NCBI GenBank assembly: GCA_965277625.1
Contig: OZ255827.1
Span: forward strand, 620,001-684,000
Length of the DNA stretch: 64,000 nt
Source: G965195345 sp965277625
Lineage (GTDB): Bacteria > Pseudomonadota > Gammaproteobacteria > CAKMZV01
Direction of reading: 5' to 3'
Made by a program: the position numbers and the translations under genes. Below are positions 34,909 to 45,842 of this stretch, piece after piece. Under the pieces are notes generated by a model. It saw only the letters and a list, made by a program, of their open reading frames with translations. It ran no database searches and was not told where the DNA came from. Every line of letters begins with the position of its first letter. Positions within the stretch are counted from its first letter, which is position 1.

Positions 34909-37497
34909 ATGGTAGATAATACTTTAACAATGGCGGCAAAAAAACTGGAGATAACAGTTGACGCTCTTCTGAATGACTTAAAACAAGCCAATATTAAAAT
35001 TGGGCGTGACGATGTTTTAAATGCTAAGCAGAAACAGCAATTGCTCGGTTTTCTCAAACAGCGCCTTTCAGCTGATGGGTCTGTTTCTGTTTCTCGGACT
35101 AAAACCCAAGAACTCCCAGGCAAGAGTAAAGTAAAAATTGAAGTCACTCAGGTTCGAAAAATCGTTCGTAAAACGGTCGAAGTCGCACCAAAAACAAAAA
35201 AACCAGCTGACGCAGCAAAGGTTATCCAGCCAGTTGAGGGCAAAAAACCAGAGTCCGTTGATCCAGTTCCTACTAATGATGCTTCAACGACTGTTGAGAG
35301 CGAACAATCTAAAAAATCTACAGAGACAGCCAAGAAAAAATTGGATAACGCTGGCTTATCATTTGCTGAGCCAAAAAAACCAAACATTGAACCAATAAAG
35401 GCCAAAATTCATGCGCCTAAAGTAACAGAAGAAGAAACAACAACAAAAAAACGCATCTCTGTTGGTCGGCCTCAGTCTCAAGCGCATGTTAAAACTGATG
35501 CGCTCAAAACCAGCAAAGCCAAAGAATTGGCCATAGAGGAAGAACGCAAGAAAAAGAAAATGCAAACCCCTCGGGCGAACGCGCTTGAAAATCGCACCAT
35601 GGATAAGTACAAAAATTATCTCAGTGCAATGGATGATGAGTACGGTAGTGGTTCAGGCTATAAGGGTCCGAAAAAGAAAAATATTGTGACCAGTTCACCG
35701 CGCCAAGAATTTACAGTTCCAGCCGACCCCATTGTTTATTCGGTTGAAGTGGGTGAGACGATCAATATTTCAGAATTGGCTCAAAAAATGTCTGTCAAGT
35801 CTGCAGAAGTGGTCAAGGTTCTATTCAAACTTGGGGTTGTGGTGACTGCCAACGATAGTATTGACCAAGACACAGCGATCATTGCGGTTGAAGAAATGGG
35901 ACATAAACCCGTTCTTGAAGTTGGCAGAGAAGAAGCATTTGAAGATCAATTGATTGAAGCGGAGAGTGATGTGCCCTTAACACCGAGAGCGCCTGTGGTC
36001 ACGGTTATGGGTCATGTGGACCATGGTAAAACAACGCTGTTGGACTACATTCGAAAAACCAAAGTGGCCGATAAGGAACATGGCGGCATTACCCAGCACC
36101 TTTCTGCCTACCATGTCGATACACCGAATGGGGCCATTACATTTGTTGATACACCTGGGCATTCAGCCTTTACCGCAATGCGCTCACGCGGCGCTCAGTT
36201 TACCGATATTGTCATCTTAATTGTAGCGGCCGAAGATGGAGTTAAGCCACAGACGCTTGAAATCATTCAACACGTTAAAGCCGCCAAAGTCCCGATAGTG
36301 GTTGCTGTCAACAAAATAGACAAGCCAGAAGCCAATGTAGAGAAAGTCACTCAAGAATTGGCTCAATTGGATTTGCTGCCTGAAGCATGGGGCGGTGATG
36401 TATCGTATATTCCCATTTCTGCTATGACGGGTCAAGGCGTTGATCAGTTGTTAGAATCGTTGCTTTTACAAGCTGAACTGTTGGAACTTAAGTCTCGTAC
36501 GACGGGTCGTGCAACAGGCATTGTTTTGGAATGTCGCTTGGATAAAGGGCGTGGCATTATTGCCAATGTATTAGTCCAGAACGGCGAATTGAAAGTCGGT
36601 GATACCATTCTGGTGGGACGTGCATCAGGTCGCGTGCGTGCCTTATTGGATGAAAATTTAAAACCCTTAAAAAAAGCAGGTTCTTCTTTACCTGTTGAAC
36701 TTCTGGGCCTCACCGAAATGCCAGAAGCAGGCGATAAATTAGTGTGCGTTGAAAATGAAAAGCAAGCCAAAGAAATGGCTGAAATCCGTCGCGATAAAGA
36801 ACGGCAGGAATTGCTGCGCAAACAAAATCAGCTAAAATTAGACAACTTGTTTGGTGACGTTGGCGAAGAAGGCGAAACTGAAAAAACACGAATCAATCTG
36901 GTCATTAAAACAGATACCCATGGTTCTTTGGAAGCCATGCAGGAAACCGTCGCCAAAATGGGCAACGACGCCGTAGAAATCGAAGTTGTTGGCTATGGCA
37001 TTGGCGGCATACGAGAGTCTGATGCCACCTTGGCTATGGCGTACAATGGCATCATTATTGGCTTTAATGTTCGGGCGGACTCTGCGGCTCGAAAAGTCAT
37101 AGAGCGAAACAACATCGACGTTCGATATTACAGCATCATTTATGAAGCCGTTGATCAAATCAAGCAAGCCATTGAAGGCAGATTAGACCCAGAAGTCACT
37201 GAAAAAATCATCGGTATTGCTGAAGTGCGGGATGTATTCAGAGCGCCTAAGATTGGACAAATAGCCGGTTGTATGGTCATTGAAGGGTTGGTTAAACGTA
37301 ATAATCCCATCCGAGTGTTGCGCGATGATGTGGTGATTTATGAAGGTGTATTAGAATCCCTGCGTCGTATGAAAGATGACGTCAGTGAGGTTCGTAACGC
37401 CACAGAATGCGGCATAGGTGTCAAGAACTATAATGATGTGAAAAAAGGCGATAAAATTGAAGTTTTTGAGCGTACTGAAGTCAAAAGAACGCTCTAG
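34909..37497 (+). CDS. infB: Translation initiation factor IF-2
   Basis: GTPase that brings fMet-tRNA to the 30S subunit. 862 residues. A helical N-terminal domain (1-50) is followed by a long Lys/Glu/Thr-rich linker to about 260. The G domain has VTVMGHVDHGKTTLL near residues 364-378, DTPGHSAFTAMRSRGA as G3 and NKIDKP as G4. The domains to the C2 fMet-binding end follow (AEVRDVFRAPKIGQIAGC). A GAGG ribosome-binding site precedes the ATG. Third gene of the operon, 31 bases after nusA. Confidence 0.97.
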   Translation: MVDNTLTMAAKKLEITVDALLNDLKQANIKIGRDDVLNAKQKQQLLGFLKQRLSADGSVSVSRTKTQELPGKSKVKIEVTQVRKIVRKTVEVAPKTKKPADAAKVIQPVEGKKPESVDPVPTNDASTTVESEQSKKSTETAKKKLDNAGLSFAEPKKPNIEPIKAKIHAPKVTEEETTTKKRISVGRPQSQAHVKTDALKTSKAKELAIEEERKKKKMQTPRANALENRTMDKYKNYLSAMDDEYGSGSGYKGPKKKNIVTSSPRQEFTVPADPIVYSVEVGETINISELAQKMSVKSAEVVKVLFKLGVVVTANDSIDQDTAIIAVEEMGHKPVLEVGREEAFEDQLIEAESDVPLTPRAPVVTVMGHVDHGKTTLLDYIRKTKVADKEHGGITQHLSAYHVDTPNGAITFVDTPGHSAFTAMRSRGAQFTDIVILIVAAEDGVKPQTLEIIQHVKAAKVPIVVAVNKIDKPEANVEKVTQELAQLDLLPEAWGGDVSYIPISAMTGQGVDQLLESLLLQAELLELKSRTTGRATGIVLECRLDKGRGIIANVLVQNGELKVGDTILVGRASGRVRALLDENLKPLKKAGSSLPVELLGLTEMPEAGDKLVCVENEKQAKEMAEIRRDKERQELLRKQNQLKLDNLFGDVGEEGETEKTRINLVIKTDTHGSLEAMQETVAKMGNDAVEIEVVGYGIGGIRESDATLAMAYNGIIIGFNVRADSAARKVIERNNIDVRYYSIIYEAVDQIKQAIEGRLDPEVTEKIIGIAEVRDVFRAPKIGQIAGCMVIEGLVKRNNPIRVLRDDVVIYEGVLESLRRMKDDVSEVRNATECGIGVKNYNDVKKGDKIEVFERTEVKRTL

Positions 37498-37517
37498 TCA
37501 TAACTGACATTTAAATC

Positions 37518-37877
37518 ATGTCCACGCCCTCCACGCGACAGTATAAAGTTTCTACTGAAATCACTCGAGTACTCAGTCAAGCGTGCTTACAAAAAGCCTC
37601 CGATCCAAGATTAAAAAATATTGTCATCAAAGAAACTCGCATCAGCAAAGATCTGAGTTTTGCCGTTGTTTATGTCGGTGTAATGGGATGTTTAGATCAA
37701 CAAAGTGCTCAACCAGTTCTGGATGCTTTAGAAAAAGCCAATGCTTTTTTTCGTAAAATCATCAACGAAGAAATGCAATTGCGCATCACCCCAAAATTAG
37801 ATTTTCGCTTTGATGAAATCGATTCTGAAGTGGCTCGGATTGAACAGTTGTTATATGAATGTCGAACCAAAAAATAA
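37518..37877 (+). CDS. rbfA: Ribosome-binding factor A
   Basis: Cold-shock 30S maturation factor with a KH-like fold. 119 residues. Typical DPRLKNIVIKETRISKDLSFAVVYV and the C-terminal LRITPKLDFRFDEI pattern are present. It starts 20 bases after infB and its end overlaps truB by 19 bases. Confidence 0.95.
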   Translation: MSTPSTRQYKVSTEITRVLSQACLQKASDPRLKNIVIKETRISKDLSFAVVYVGVMGCLDQQSAQPVLDALEKANAFFRKIINEEMQLRITPKLDFRFDEIDSEVARIEQLLYECRTKK

Positions 37878-38761
37878 CGCCCACCGAATCAGTCAATGGC
37901 ATTGTTGTCTTAAACAAACCTGCAGGCGACAGTTCCAATCAAATTTTACAAAAGGTTAAACGCTTATTTAATGCTAAAAAAGCGGGGCACACGGGCACTT
38001 TAGATCCCATTGCCACTGGCATGCTGGTTATTACCTTGGGTCATGGCACAAAAATTAACAGCCATTTATTAGAGGCTGACAAGGTTTACCAAGTCACAAT
38101 GCAGTTAGGGCAAACGCGCACAACGGGTGACATTGACGGTGAGATCGTGGCAGAAGCTGACATTCCAACACTCAATACAAAGCTCATTGAATCCAAGCTC
38201 AGCAAATATCGAGGCTTGATCGAGCAAACCCCACCGATGTATTCAGCCTTAAAGCATGAAGGGAAGCCCTTATACTATTATGCTCGGCAAGGCATTCACA
38301 TTGAACGTAAAAGTCGATCGGTCAAGATTTATGCCCTTGATTTAATCGCTTTTTCAAAGGATCAAATAACGCTCAAAATTCATTGTTCAAAAGGCACATA
38401 CGTTCGAACCATTGTTGAAGACTTGGGGCAGGACTTGGGATGCGGGGCTTATGTTAAAAAGCTGCATCGTGATTGGCTGAGTCCTTTTGAACAAAGTCCA
38501 ACCGTAACGCTGGCTGAATTAGAACGATTAAGTAAAGCGCAAAGGCTCGAAAAATTGCTGCCCATTGATTTCATTTTCGCTGATTGGCCGGCGCTGACAC
38601 TGAGCAAAGAACAAGCGAGTGAATTAGATTTTGGGCGATCTTTTGCGATTGATTTTCCAGATAGCAATGACGTCAGGGTTTATACAGACGACCACCTATT
38701 TTGGGGCATAGGTCGTGTGTTGGAGGGTCGATTTAGCATTCGAAGACGAATGATTGATTAG
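37859..38761 (+). CDS. truB: tRNA pseudouridine-55 synthase TruB
   Basis: Isomerises U55 in the T-loop of all tRNAs. 300 residues. The catalytic Asp49 lies in KAGHTGTLDPIATGML. MYSALKHEGKPLYYYARQGI and the thumb-loop CSKGTYVRTIVEDLG are also standard, and a C-terminal PUA-like end is present. The start lies inside rbfA. The usual followers rpsO and pnp are absent; a 320-base gap and a convergent gene come next. Confidence 0.96.
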   Translation: MSNQKITPTESVNGIVVLNKPAGDSSNQILQKVKRLFNAKKAGHTGTLDPIATGMLVITLGHGTKINSHLLEADKVYQVTMQLGQTRTTGDIDGEIVAEADIPTLNTKLIESKLSKYRGLIEQTPPMYSALKHEGKPLYYYARQGIHIERKSRSVKIYALDLIAFSKDQITLKIHCSKGTYVRTIVEDLGQDLGCGAYVKKLHRDWLSPFEQSPTVTLAELERLSKAQRLEKLLPIDFIFADWPALTLSKEQASELDFGRSFAIDFPDSNDVRVYTDDHLFWGIGRVLEGRFSIRRRMID

Positions 38762-39081
38762 GGCATCATCAATAATGAAACGCCATTGTCTGGAACCCTA
38801 AACAAAACATCAATAAAATCATTATGTCGAATTCAAATAGACTGCTTAATGCGTTCATTCATGCATTTTATTTTATCGTGGTAGAAGCTGTTTATACCAT
38901 CAGGGATATATCAAGCAAAGAGAAAGGCGCAAGTGCCTATTGCGGACGGCATAGTTCATATTTATAACATAGGCGAATGGTTAATGCGGCTCGCAGACAA
39001 ACAGAGCACTCTTCGAAAATCATCGGCAATTAAGCCGATCAATACGCTTGGCTAAGCATTCAGTCTTGTTTTCCTAGGACA
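38762..39081. other. Intergenic region between truB and the 39082 gene
   Basis: A 320-base convergent gap. ATCGGC (39022-39027) and GCCGAT (39034-39039) form a 6-bp hairpin without a T-run. A 47-codon frame at 38824-38967 has no ribosome-binding site and is probably chance. I see no ribosomal-protein gene, RNA gene or strong terminator. Confidence 0.5.
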
Positions 39082-40872
39082 TCAATGACTTTGTAACCAG
39101 GCTTCAAGTAATGTTAAGTGCCACAATTTACTCCCTTGTAAACGGGTGTAATGGTCGGGATGTTCTGGGTTGCTGAGCAGCGTATTGACATAGTCTCTGT
39201 TGTACAGCCCTCTTGAACGACAGGCCTCTGAATTTAATAGATCGGTCATCCAAGCATAAAATTCGCCATGAATATGTTTGAGGGCAGGCATTGGGAAATA
39301 ACCCTTAGTTCGGTAAATGAATTCATCTGAAAAATAGCGTGCGCTCATGGTTTTTAAGGGGTTTTTGCCACCATTTTGTAAACGCCAGGCGGCGGTTGTT
39401 CGGGAAGCGGTTTCAACCAAGTGCGTGTCCAAAAATGGCACGCGTGCCTCTAATGAATACGCCATGGTCATATTGTCCACCCGTTTCACTGGGTCATCAA
39501 CGATGAGGGTGGTGACGTCCAGCCCGAGTACGCGGTTGGTGAAATCACCTGAACCTGATAGAGATTGATTGAGCCAAGGCGTGACACAATCTTCTATCAA
39601 CCATTCAGGATTGAGCATTTGAGTCATCTCGCTATAAGGTCGGTCAAGATAATAGGGGGAAAATTGCTCAGCAGCAGAATGATGAGGGTACTTCATCTGA
39701 TGGGCTTGCATTTGCGGGTACCAAAAATATCCGCCAAAAACTTCATCAGCCCCTTGTCCGCTGAGTACGACCTTAACGTGTTGAGACACTTGTTCGGATA
39801 GTAGAAAGAACGCCACGGCATCTTGTCCAAACATGGGTTCAGACATGGCATTTATGGCTTCAGGTAAGCGTTTGAGCACGGCGCTGTTTTCAATGTGCAA
39901 TTTTTGATGTTTGGTCTTAAATTGCTGCACCACCTGATCAGAATAATAAAATTCACTGCCTTTTTCTGAGCCCACATCATCAAAACCAATTGAAAAAGTC
40001 AGTAAATCAGGCGCATCACCTTGTTGTTTGATCAATTTTTGGCGGGTTTCTTCAACGAGGGCGACGATTAGGCTGGAGTCCAACCCGCCCGACAGCAAAA
40101 CCCCCACAGGCACATCGGATGCCAACAATCTTTTTTCAACAGCTTGGCGCAGTGCTTCTTCAATCTCAGGCTGCCAGAGCGTCTCATCACCTTGTATTTC
40201 AGTGGAAAGTTGCCAATAATTGTGCTGATGTTGGTTGCCTTGTTCGTCAATTTCAAGCACGGTTGCGGGTGCCAGTTTTTTAATGTTTTGATAGATGGTG
40301 TTGGGCGCAGGGACGACCGCGTGCAGGCTAAAGAGAAACTGTAAAGCCTTTTTATCAATTGTTTTATCTACATCCCCCACGCTTAATAAGGCGGGCAGTG
40401 TTGAGGCAAAACGCAGCTGATTGGGACCACTCGTGTAGTACAGAGGTTTAATGCCAAATCGATCGCGGCATAAATACAGTTTGCGCTCAAGCGGATGCCA
40501 CAAGGCAAAAGCAAACATGCCGTCTAAATCTTTAAGGCAGTCTTTGCCCCAAGTTTGCCAGGCTCTTAAAATCACTTCAGTATCGCTGTCAGAATGAAAC
40601 ACTGCCCCGCATTGTTGAAGTTTTTTGCGTAATGCGCGGTAGTTGTAAATACAACCGTTGAAAACCAAAGCCCAATCGCCATCAACCATCGGTTGTGCAC
40701 CACCATCGGATAAGTCGATGATAGAAAGACGGCGGTGGCCGAAGCCAATTGGATTTAGTATATGCGTGCCTTCTGAGTCGGGCCCCCTGGTCAACAAGGA
40801 TTGCTTCATGGATTCAATGGCACTGCGATTGACCGTGCCCTTAAAAGTTATTTCTCCGCAGATGCCGCACAT
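39082..40872 (-). CDS. Asparagine-synthase-like amidotransferase, N-acetylglutaminylglutamine amide type
   Basis: Two-domain glutamine amidotransferase of 596 residues. Cys2 is the glutaminase nucleophile, followed by HRRLSIIDLS and NGCIYNYR. The synthetase half has the PP-loop LLSGGLDSS near 260. The opening MCGICGEITFKGTV, the segment SLHAVVPAPNTIY with KLAPATVLEI, and EPMFGQDAVAFFLLSEQVS resemble the N-acetylglutaminylglutamine amide synthase group more than AsnB. That group makes the osmolyte NAGGN. Its usual partner, an acetyltransferase/ATP-grasp ligase fusion, is not in the window, so simple asparagine synthesis stays possible. Confidence 0.8.
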   Translation of the reverse strand: MCGICGEITFKGTVNRSAIESMKQSLLTRGPDSEGTHILNPIGFGHRRLSIIDLSDGGAQPMVDGDWALVFNGCIYNYRALRKKLQQCGAVFHSDSDTEVILRAWQTWGKDCLKDLDGMFAFALWHPLERKLYLCRDRFGIKPLYYTSGPNQLRFASTLPALLSVGDVDKTIDKKALQFLFSLHAVVPAPNTIYQNIKKLAPATVLEIDEQGNQHQHNYWQLSTEIQGDETLWQPEIEEALRQAVEKRLLASDVPVGVLLSGGLDSSLIVALVEETRQKLIKQQGDAPDLLTFSIGFDDVGSEKGSEFYYSDQVVQQFKTKHQKLHIENSAVLKRLPEAINAMSEPMFGQDAVAFFLLSEQVSQHVKVVLSGQGADEVFGGYFWYPQMQAHQMKYPHHSAAEQFSPYYLDRPYSEMTQMLNPEWLIEDCVTPWLNQSLSGSGDFTNRVLGLDVTTLIVDDPVKRVDNMTMAYSLEARVPFLDTHLVETASRTTAAWRLQNGGKNPLKTMSARYFSDEFIYRTKGYFPMPALKHIHGEFYAWMTDLLNSEACRSRGLYNRDYVNTLLSNPEHPDHYTRLQGSKLWHLTLLEAWLQSH

Positions 40873-40876
40873 GGTT

Positions 40877-42037
40877 TTAATCCTTTTTGAGTGGTTTGAT
40901 TTTTAGTATGACCCCAATTTCCAGATGTTCTGTATAAGGAAATTGATCGAAGATGGCCAGTGCCTCAATTTGATGGCTATTTTGCCAATATTGTAAGTCT
41001 TCTATCAATTTAACGGGGTTACAAGAAATGTAAATAATATGGTTAAATTTTTGAAAAAACCGCCGATTATCATCATCAAGTCCTTGTCTGGGTGGGTCTA
41101 TAAATATCCAGTCAAAGTGATAGTCTGATAATGCAATGTTTTTTAAGCGTCTGAATGCCCGTTGTTGCGTGATGGCGGCGACGGTTTCTTGCGCAGACAA
41201 TCTGACAATATCCACGTTATTGATGCCATTTTCAGCCATATTATGCTGACACAAGCGAATGGATTGACGCGTTAACTCAGTTGCCAGAACTTTGCGAAAC
41301 TGTGGGGCAAGGATGCTGGTGAAATTGCCAATGCCACAATAGAGTTCTAATAAATCGGTCTGTTGCGTGGCTTGTTGGTTCAATTGCTGCTCAACCCAAT
41401 TGAGCATGCAGGGATTGGTGGTGGCATTGGGTTGAGAAAAACAGTTGTCGTGTTCGCGCAGCACCAGGTTTCGACCGGCTATAGACCAACTAACGTCGAT
41501 ATAATCTTGTGAGACGATGTGGCGTTTTTTTCGTGCTCGACCAATCACGTGTCCGCCGATTAATTGTTCTAATTGTTCGGCCAACTGTATCCATTCTGGT
41601 TCTAAAACACGATGATAGAGCAATGACACTAAAACATCGCCTTGCTGATTGGCACGCCAGTTGGTCTGAAATAGACGATGGCCAAACTCTGGATGTTGCG
41701 TTAAAAACTCGAGCAAGACGGGCATAGCCTCGTCAATGGCCGATAAAGCAAGGGGACAGTGATTGAGATCGACGGGATTCTTGGCATGGTCAAACATCAC
41801 ATAACGCCAAGGATTTGAGGCAATTGAAAACTCTACCCGAGCACGATAGTTTTTAGGGGATGAGGCAAAGGTTTCAATGGTCTGGACTGTATCGGTGAGC
41901 CTAAGCTCATTTAATCGTTCAAGTATTTGAGTGCATTTCGTCTCAAAAAGCTGGTCGTATTGATCAGGATACACCTGACCAGGTTGAAAATAGGGTGGTT
42001 CTGCTGTCATGACATTAACTGAATTATCTTGCGTCAT
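40877..42037 (-). CDS. trmA: tRNA (uracil-54-C5)-methyltransferase TrmA
   Basis: Makes 5-methyluridine 54 in the tRNA T-loop using SAM. 386 residues, slightly above the usual 366 because of about 15 extra N-terminal residues; a start at the second Met (42010) is possible. The SAM loop is LLELYCGIGNFTSILA. FIDPPRQGLDDD and the catalytic Cys in IIYISCNP near residue 338 follow. No 4Fe-4S cluster cysteine set is present, which favours TrmA over RlmD. It lies four bases upstream of the amidotransferase end. Confidence 0.93.
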   Translation of the reverse strand: MTQDNSVNVMTAEPPYFQPGQVYPDQYDQLFETKCTQILERLNELRLTDTVQTIETFASSPKNYRARVEFSIASNPWRYVMFDHAKNPVDLNHCPLALSAIDEAMPVLLEFLTQHPEFGHRLFQTNWRANQQGDVLVSLLYHRVLEPEWIQLAEQLEQLIGGHVIGRARKKRHIVSQDYIDVSWSIAGRNLVLREHDNCFSQPNATTNPCMLNWVEQQLNQQATQQTDLLELYCGIGNFTSILAPQFRKVLATELTRQSIRLCQHNMAENGINNVDIVRLSAQETVAAITQQRAFRRLKNIALSDYHFDWIFIDPPRQGLDDDNRRFFQKFNHIIYISCNPVKLIEDLQYWQNSHQIEALAIFDQFPYTEHLEIGVILKIKPLKKD

Positions 42038-42101
42038 CTGCTTCTATAATATGTGTGTTCAATACTATATTGATTTGGTACCTTAAAAAGGCAGAGTGTT
42101 C

Positions 42102-43547
42102 ATGCGCTATGAAATAAAAGACATTCCAACGCAATTGGCAAAATATTATGCCTGCAACACCATAAGAGCTATTGACTCAATTGCAATAACTGAGTATCAA
42201 TTACCCCTAATGGAGCGAGCGGGGACTTCACTTGCTCATTGTATCCGTGAAAATTTTTCAGACTGTAAAAACATTGCCATTTTTGCAGGCAGTGGTAACA
42301 ACGGAGGGGATGCGTGGGTTTGTGCGCGTATGCTTGAGCAACTCGGTATTAAATCACAGTGTTTTTACAGCAAATTGCCGACAACCAAAGATGCCAAAAG
42401 GGCTTATGAGCAGTATATTAGTGGCCAAGGACAAGCGCCAATCCATCTTCAAAACCGACCAGATTTATCAATGTTTGACCTTATTGTTGATGGCTTGCTC
42501 GGCAGTGGTTTATCGCAATCGGTCAGTGCCCAGATGCATGACATCATTGAACACATTAACAGTCAGTCTTGCCCCGTTCTCGCCATAGACATCCCTTCAG
42601 GACTCAATGGTGACAGCGGTCAACCTCAGGGCATTGCGGTAGAGGCACAACAAACATTGACTTATGTCGGGCTTAAGCCCGGATTGATTACAGCTCAAGG
42701 AAAGGATTATTCTGGCCACATACTGTTTGATGAATTGAACATTCCTCAGGCGGTTTATGATCGTGTAAGCCCCCTTGCACTGGTGCACCCTCCCAGCTAT
42801 GATTTAAACAGGCGCCAAGATTCCCATAAAGGTCAGTTTGGCACAGTGTGGGTGGTGGGTGGTGCTTCAGGCATGCCGGGGGCAGTACTGCTGGCTGCTG
42901 AATCGGCATTACGTTCTGGTGCCGGTCTGGTCCATTTGGTTACCCACAGCGACCATGCCTCTTATTTACCAATGTATTTGCCAGAAGTGATGACCCATTC
43001 TGTCTTTCCGCCTATGGAATCGGGGATTTTGGCGCTTGGCCCTGGATTGGGGCAAAATGCTTGGTCTAAGGCATTGTTTAACCAAAGTCTTGCATCACCC
43101 CTTGTCAAAGTGATCGACGCAGATGGTTTGAATTTATTGGCAAAACAGCCGCAATATAGTACGCAATGGGTGCTGACGCCTCACCCTAAAGAAGCCGCCA
43201 TTTTATTAGGTTGTGATACGGCATCCGTGCAGAATGACCGCATGGGAGCTGCCCAACAATTGGCTGAAAAATATGGCGGTGTCATTGTATTAAAAGGCTG
43301 TGGTACCATAATCACAGACGGCTTGACAACGTATTTGTGCCCTTATGGCAACCCAGCGCTCGCCAGTGCTGGCATGGGTGATGTATTAAGTGGCTTGATT
43401 GGGGGATTGCTGGCTCAAAATTTAACTTTGTTACAAGCGGCAACAAACGCGGTCTATGTTCACGCTCAAATGGGTGATCAATTATTTCCACATAAAGGTT
43501 GGGGTCTTCAAGCTTCTGACATCAGCAAGGCATATTGCTTTAAGTGA
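42102..43547 (+). CDS. nnr: Bifunctional NAD(P)H-hydrate epimerase / dehydratase
   Basis: Repairs hydrated NADH and NADPH. The ATG at 42102 gives 481 residues; a GTG two codons upstream is the alternative. The N-terminal epimerase domain has FAGSGNNGGDAWVCARML near residues 58-75. The C-terminal ADP-dependent dehydratase has GTVWVVGGASGMPGA, an HPKEAAILL segment and NPALASAGMGDVLSGLIGGLLAQ. In many gammaproteobacteria tsaE, amiB and mutL follow, but here the rRNA region follows. Confidence 0.95.
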   Translation: MRYEIKDIPTQLAKYYACNTIRAIDSIAITEYQLPLMERAGTSLAHCIRENFSDCKNIAIFAGSGNNGGDAWVCARMLEQLGIKSQCFYSKLPTTKDAKRAYEQYISGQGQAPIHLQNRPDLSMFDLIVDGLLGSGLSQSVSAQMHDIIEHINSQSCPVLAIDIPSGLNGDSGQPQGIAVEAQQTLTYVGLKPGLITAQGKDYSGHILFDELNIPQAVYDRVSPLALVHPPSYDLNRRQDSHKGQFGTVWVVGGASGMPGAVLLAAESALRSGAGLVHLVTHSDHASYLPMYLPEVMTHSVFPPMESGILALGPGLGQNAWSKALFNQSLASPLVKVIDADGLNLLAKQPQYSTQWVLTPHPKEAAILLGCDTASVQNDRMGAAQQLAEKYGGVIVLKGCGTIITDGLTTYLCPYGNPALASAGMGDVLSGLIGGLLAQNLTLLQAATNAVYVHAQMGDQLFPHKGWGLQASDISKAYCFK

Positions 43548-43826
43548 TTCGGCATAGATCCAGAATTGAATATCATTGTTCTGAACCAGGACATTGTCAA
43601 GCGGTTCAATATGGATGACCGGTCAATACGTCAAGTCATAAATCACATAACTTATACGCCTTTTTCAAATACACCTAAACAGCTTGCAGATTTTTAGTAT
43701 AGCCATGAATGCATTTGTGGTCATTGTTGTTTGAACATCATGTTAAGGCACTTTGAATGAATAACGAGTCGTGGTATTTGTGTCATTGTTAGGCAAATAT
43801 GCGACCGTTTTGACTTTTAAATTTGT
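43548..43826. other. Spacer between nnr and the first 16S unit
   Basis: 279 bases, AT-rich toward its end (43817-43826). I see no gene, RNA or clear promoter before the repeated rRNA unit begins at 43827. Confidence 0.5.
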
Positions 43827-43886
43827 AAAGCAGTAAATAAATGGTAAAAGAGCCATTAAAAGTGTGTTGTTTTCTGGATGAGGCTA

Positions 43887-43892
43887 TATAAT
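43887..43892 (+). promoter_or_regulatory. rRNA promoter -10 element, copy 1
   Basis: TATAAT is followed by a GC-rich discriminator (ACGCGCCTC), as in stringently controlled rRNA promoters. A run of A and T upstream could act as an UP element. The -35 region (GTGTTGTTT, 43864-43872) is poor, and the best match gives an unusually short spacer. Confidence 0.65.
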
Positions 43893-43934
43893 ACGCGCCT
43901 CGAAATCGGTATTGTTTTAGATATTGATTGAGAC

Positions 43935-43947
43935 GTTCTTTAAAAAT
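43935..43947 (+). promoter_or_regulatory. boxA-like antitermination element, copy 1
   Basis: GTTCTTTAAAAAT resembles the rRNA boxA (GCTCTTTAACAAT in E. coli) bound by NusB-NusE. It lies between the promoter and the 16S. Confidence 0.65.
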
Positions 43948-43983
43948 TTGGATACACACTATTTGTGGGCACTTTATGAGTCA
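43945..43983 (+). other. 5-prime strand of the 16S processing stem, copy 1
   Basis: Pairs with 45597-45660: AAATTTGGATAC with GTATCCAAATTT (12 bp), ACACTATTTG with CAAATGGTGT (10 bp), GGGCACTT with GAGTGTCC (8 bp) and TATGAGTC with GACTCATA (8 bp). The 3-prime strand has a 25-base insertion holding a small hairpin. This is the expected RNase III substrate bracketing 16S. Confidence 0.85.
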
Positions 43984-43990
43984 ATGAAGT

Positions 43991-44009
43991 CCTTACTTTT
44001 TAAGTAAGG
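43991..44009 (+). other. Leader hairpin just before 16S, copy 1
   Basis: CCTTACTT and AAGTAAGG form a perfect 8-bp stem with a TTT loop, ending 19 bases before the 16S 5-prime end. It is repeated in copy 2 at 47740-47758. It may help leader folding during 30S assembly. Confidence 0.6.
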
Positions 44010-44028
44010 CAAATGTTGTAAAAGACAA

Positions 44029-45567
<1,539 letters not shown>

Positions 45568-45596
45568 TCGACAAAGACACAGCTGGACTGTGTAAA

Positions 45597-45660
45597 GACT
45601 CATAGAGTGTCCTCAAATGGTGTTTTCCATACCAATGTATGGGAATGCGTATCCAAATTT
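45597..45660 (+). other. 3-prime strand of the 16S processing stem, copy 1
   Basis: Complement of 43945-43983 as described there. Within it CCATA and TATGG form a small hairpin whose loop holds one of the four differences between copies (A45635). The other nearby difference (C45599) changes a G-C pair to G-U in copy 2. Confidence 0.85.
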
Positions 45661-45706
45661 ATATTATTCAATTCTTGGATAATTGTCATATGAACTGGCG
45701 TCAAGA

Positions 45707-45722
45707 CTCACTGATAAGTGAG
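45707..45722 (+). other. Hairpin downstream of 16S copy 1
   Basis: CTCACT and AGTGAG enclose a GATA loop, 45 bases after the repeat ends. No T-run follows, so termination here is uncertain. Confidence 0.35.
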
Positions 45723-45842
45723 CGGAGAAGTTGGACAATGCCTTATTCATGCTCGTTTTATTATAGTTTACGGAGTACGTTTTGAGATAAACGACCTTTG
45801 CAATCTCGTATTAAAACACCTTGTTAAATATGGACATAACAG

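Noticed and set aside
38824..38967. A 47-codon frame in the truB downstream gap
   Set aside because: No ribosome-binding site, no recognisable family and ordinary intergenic composition.
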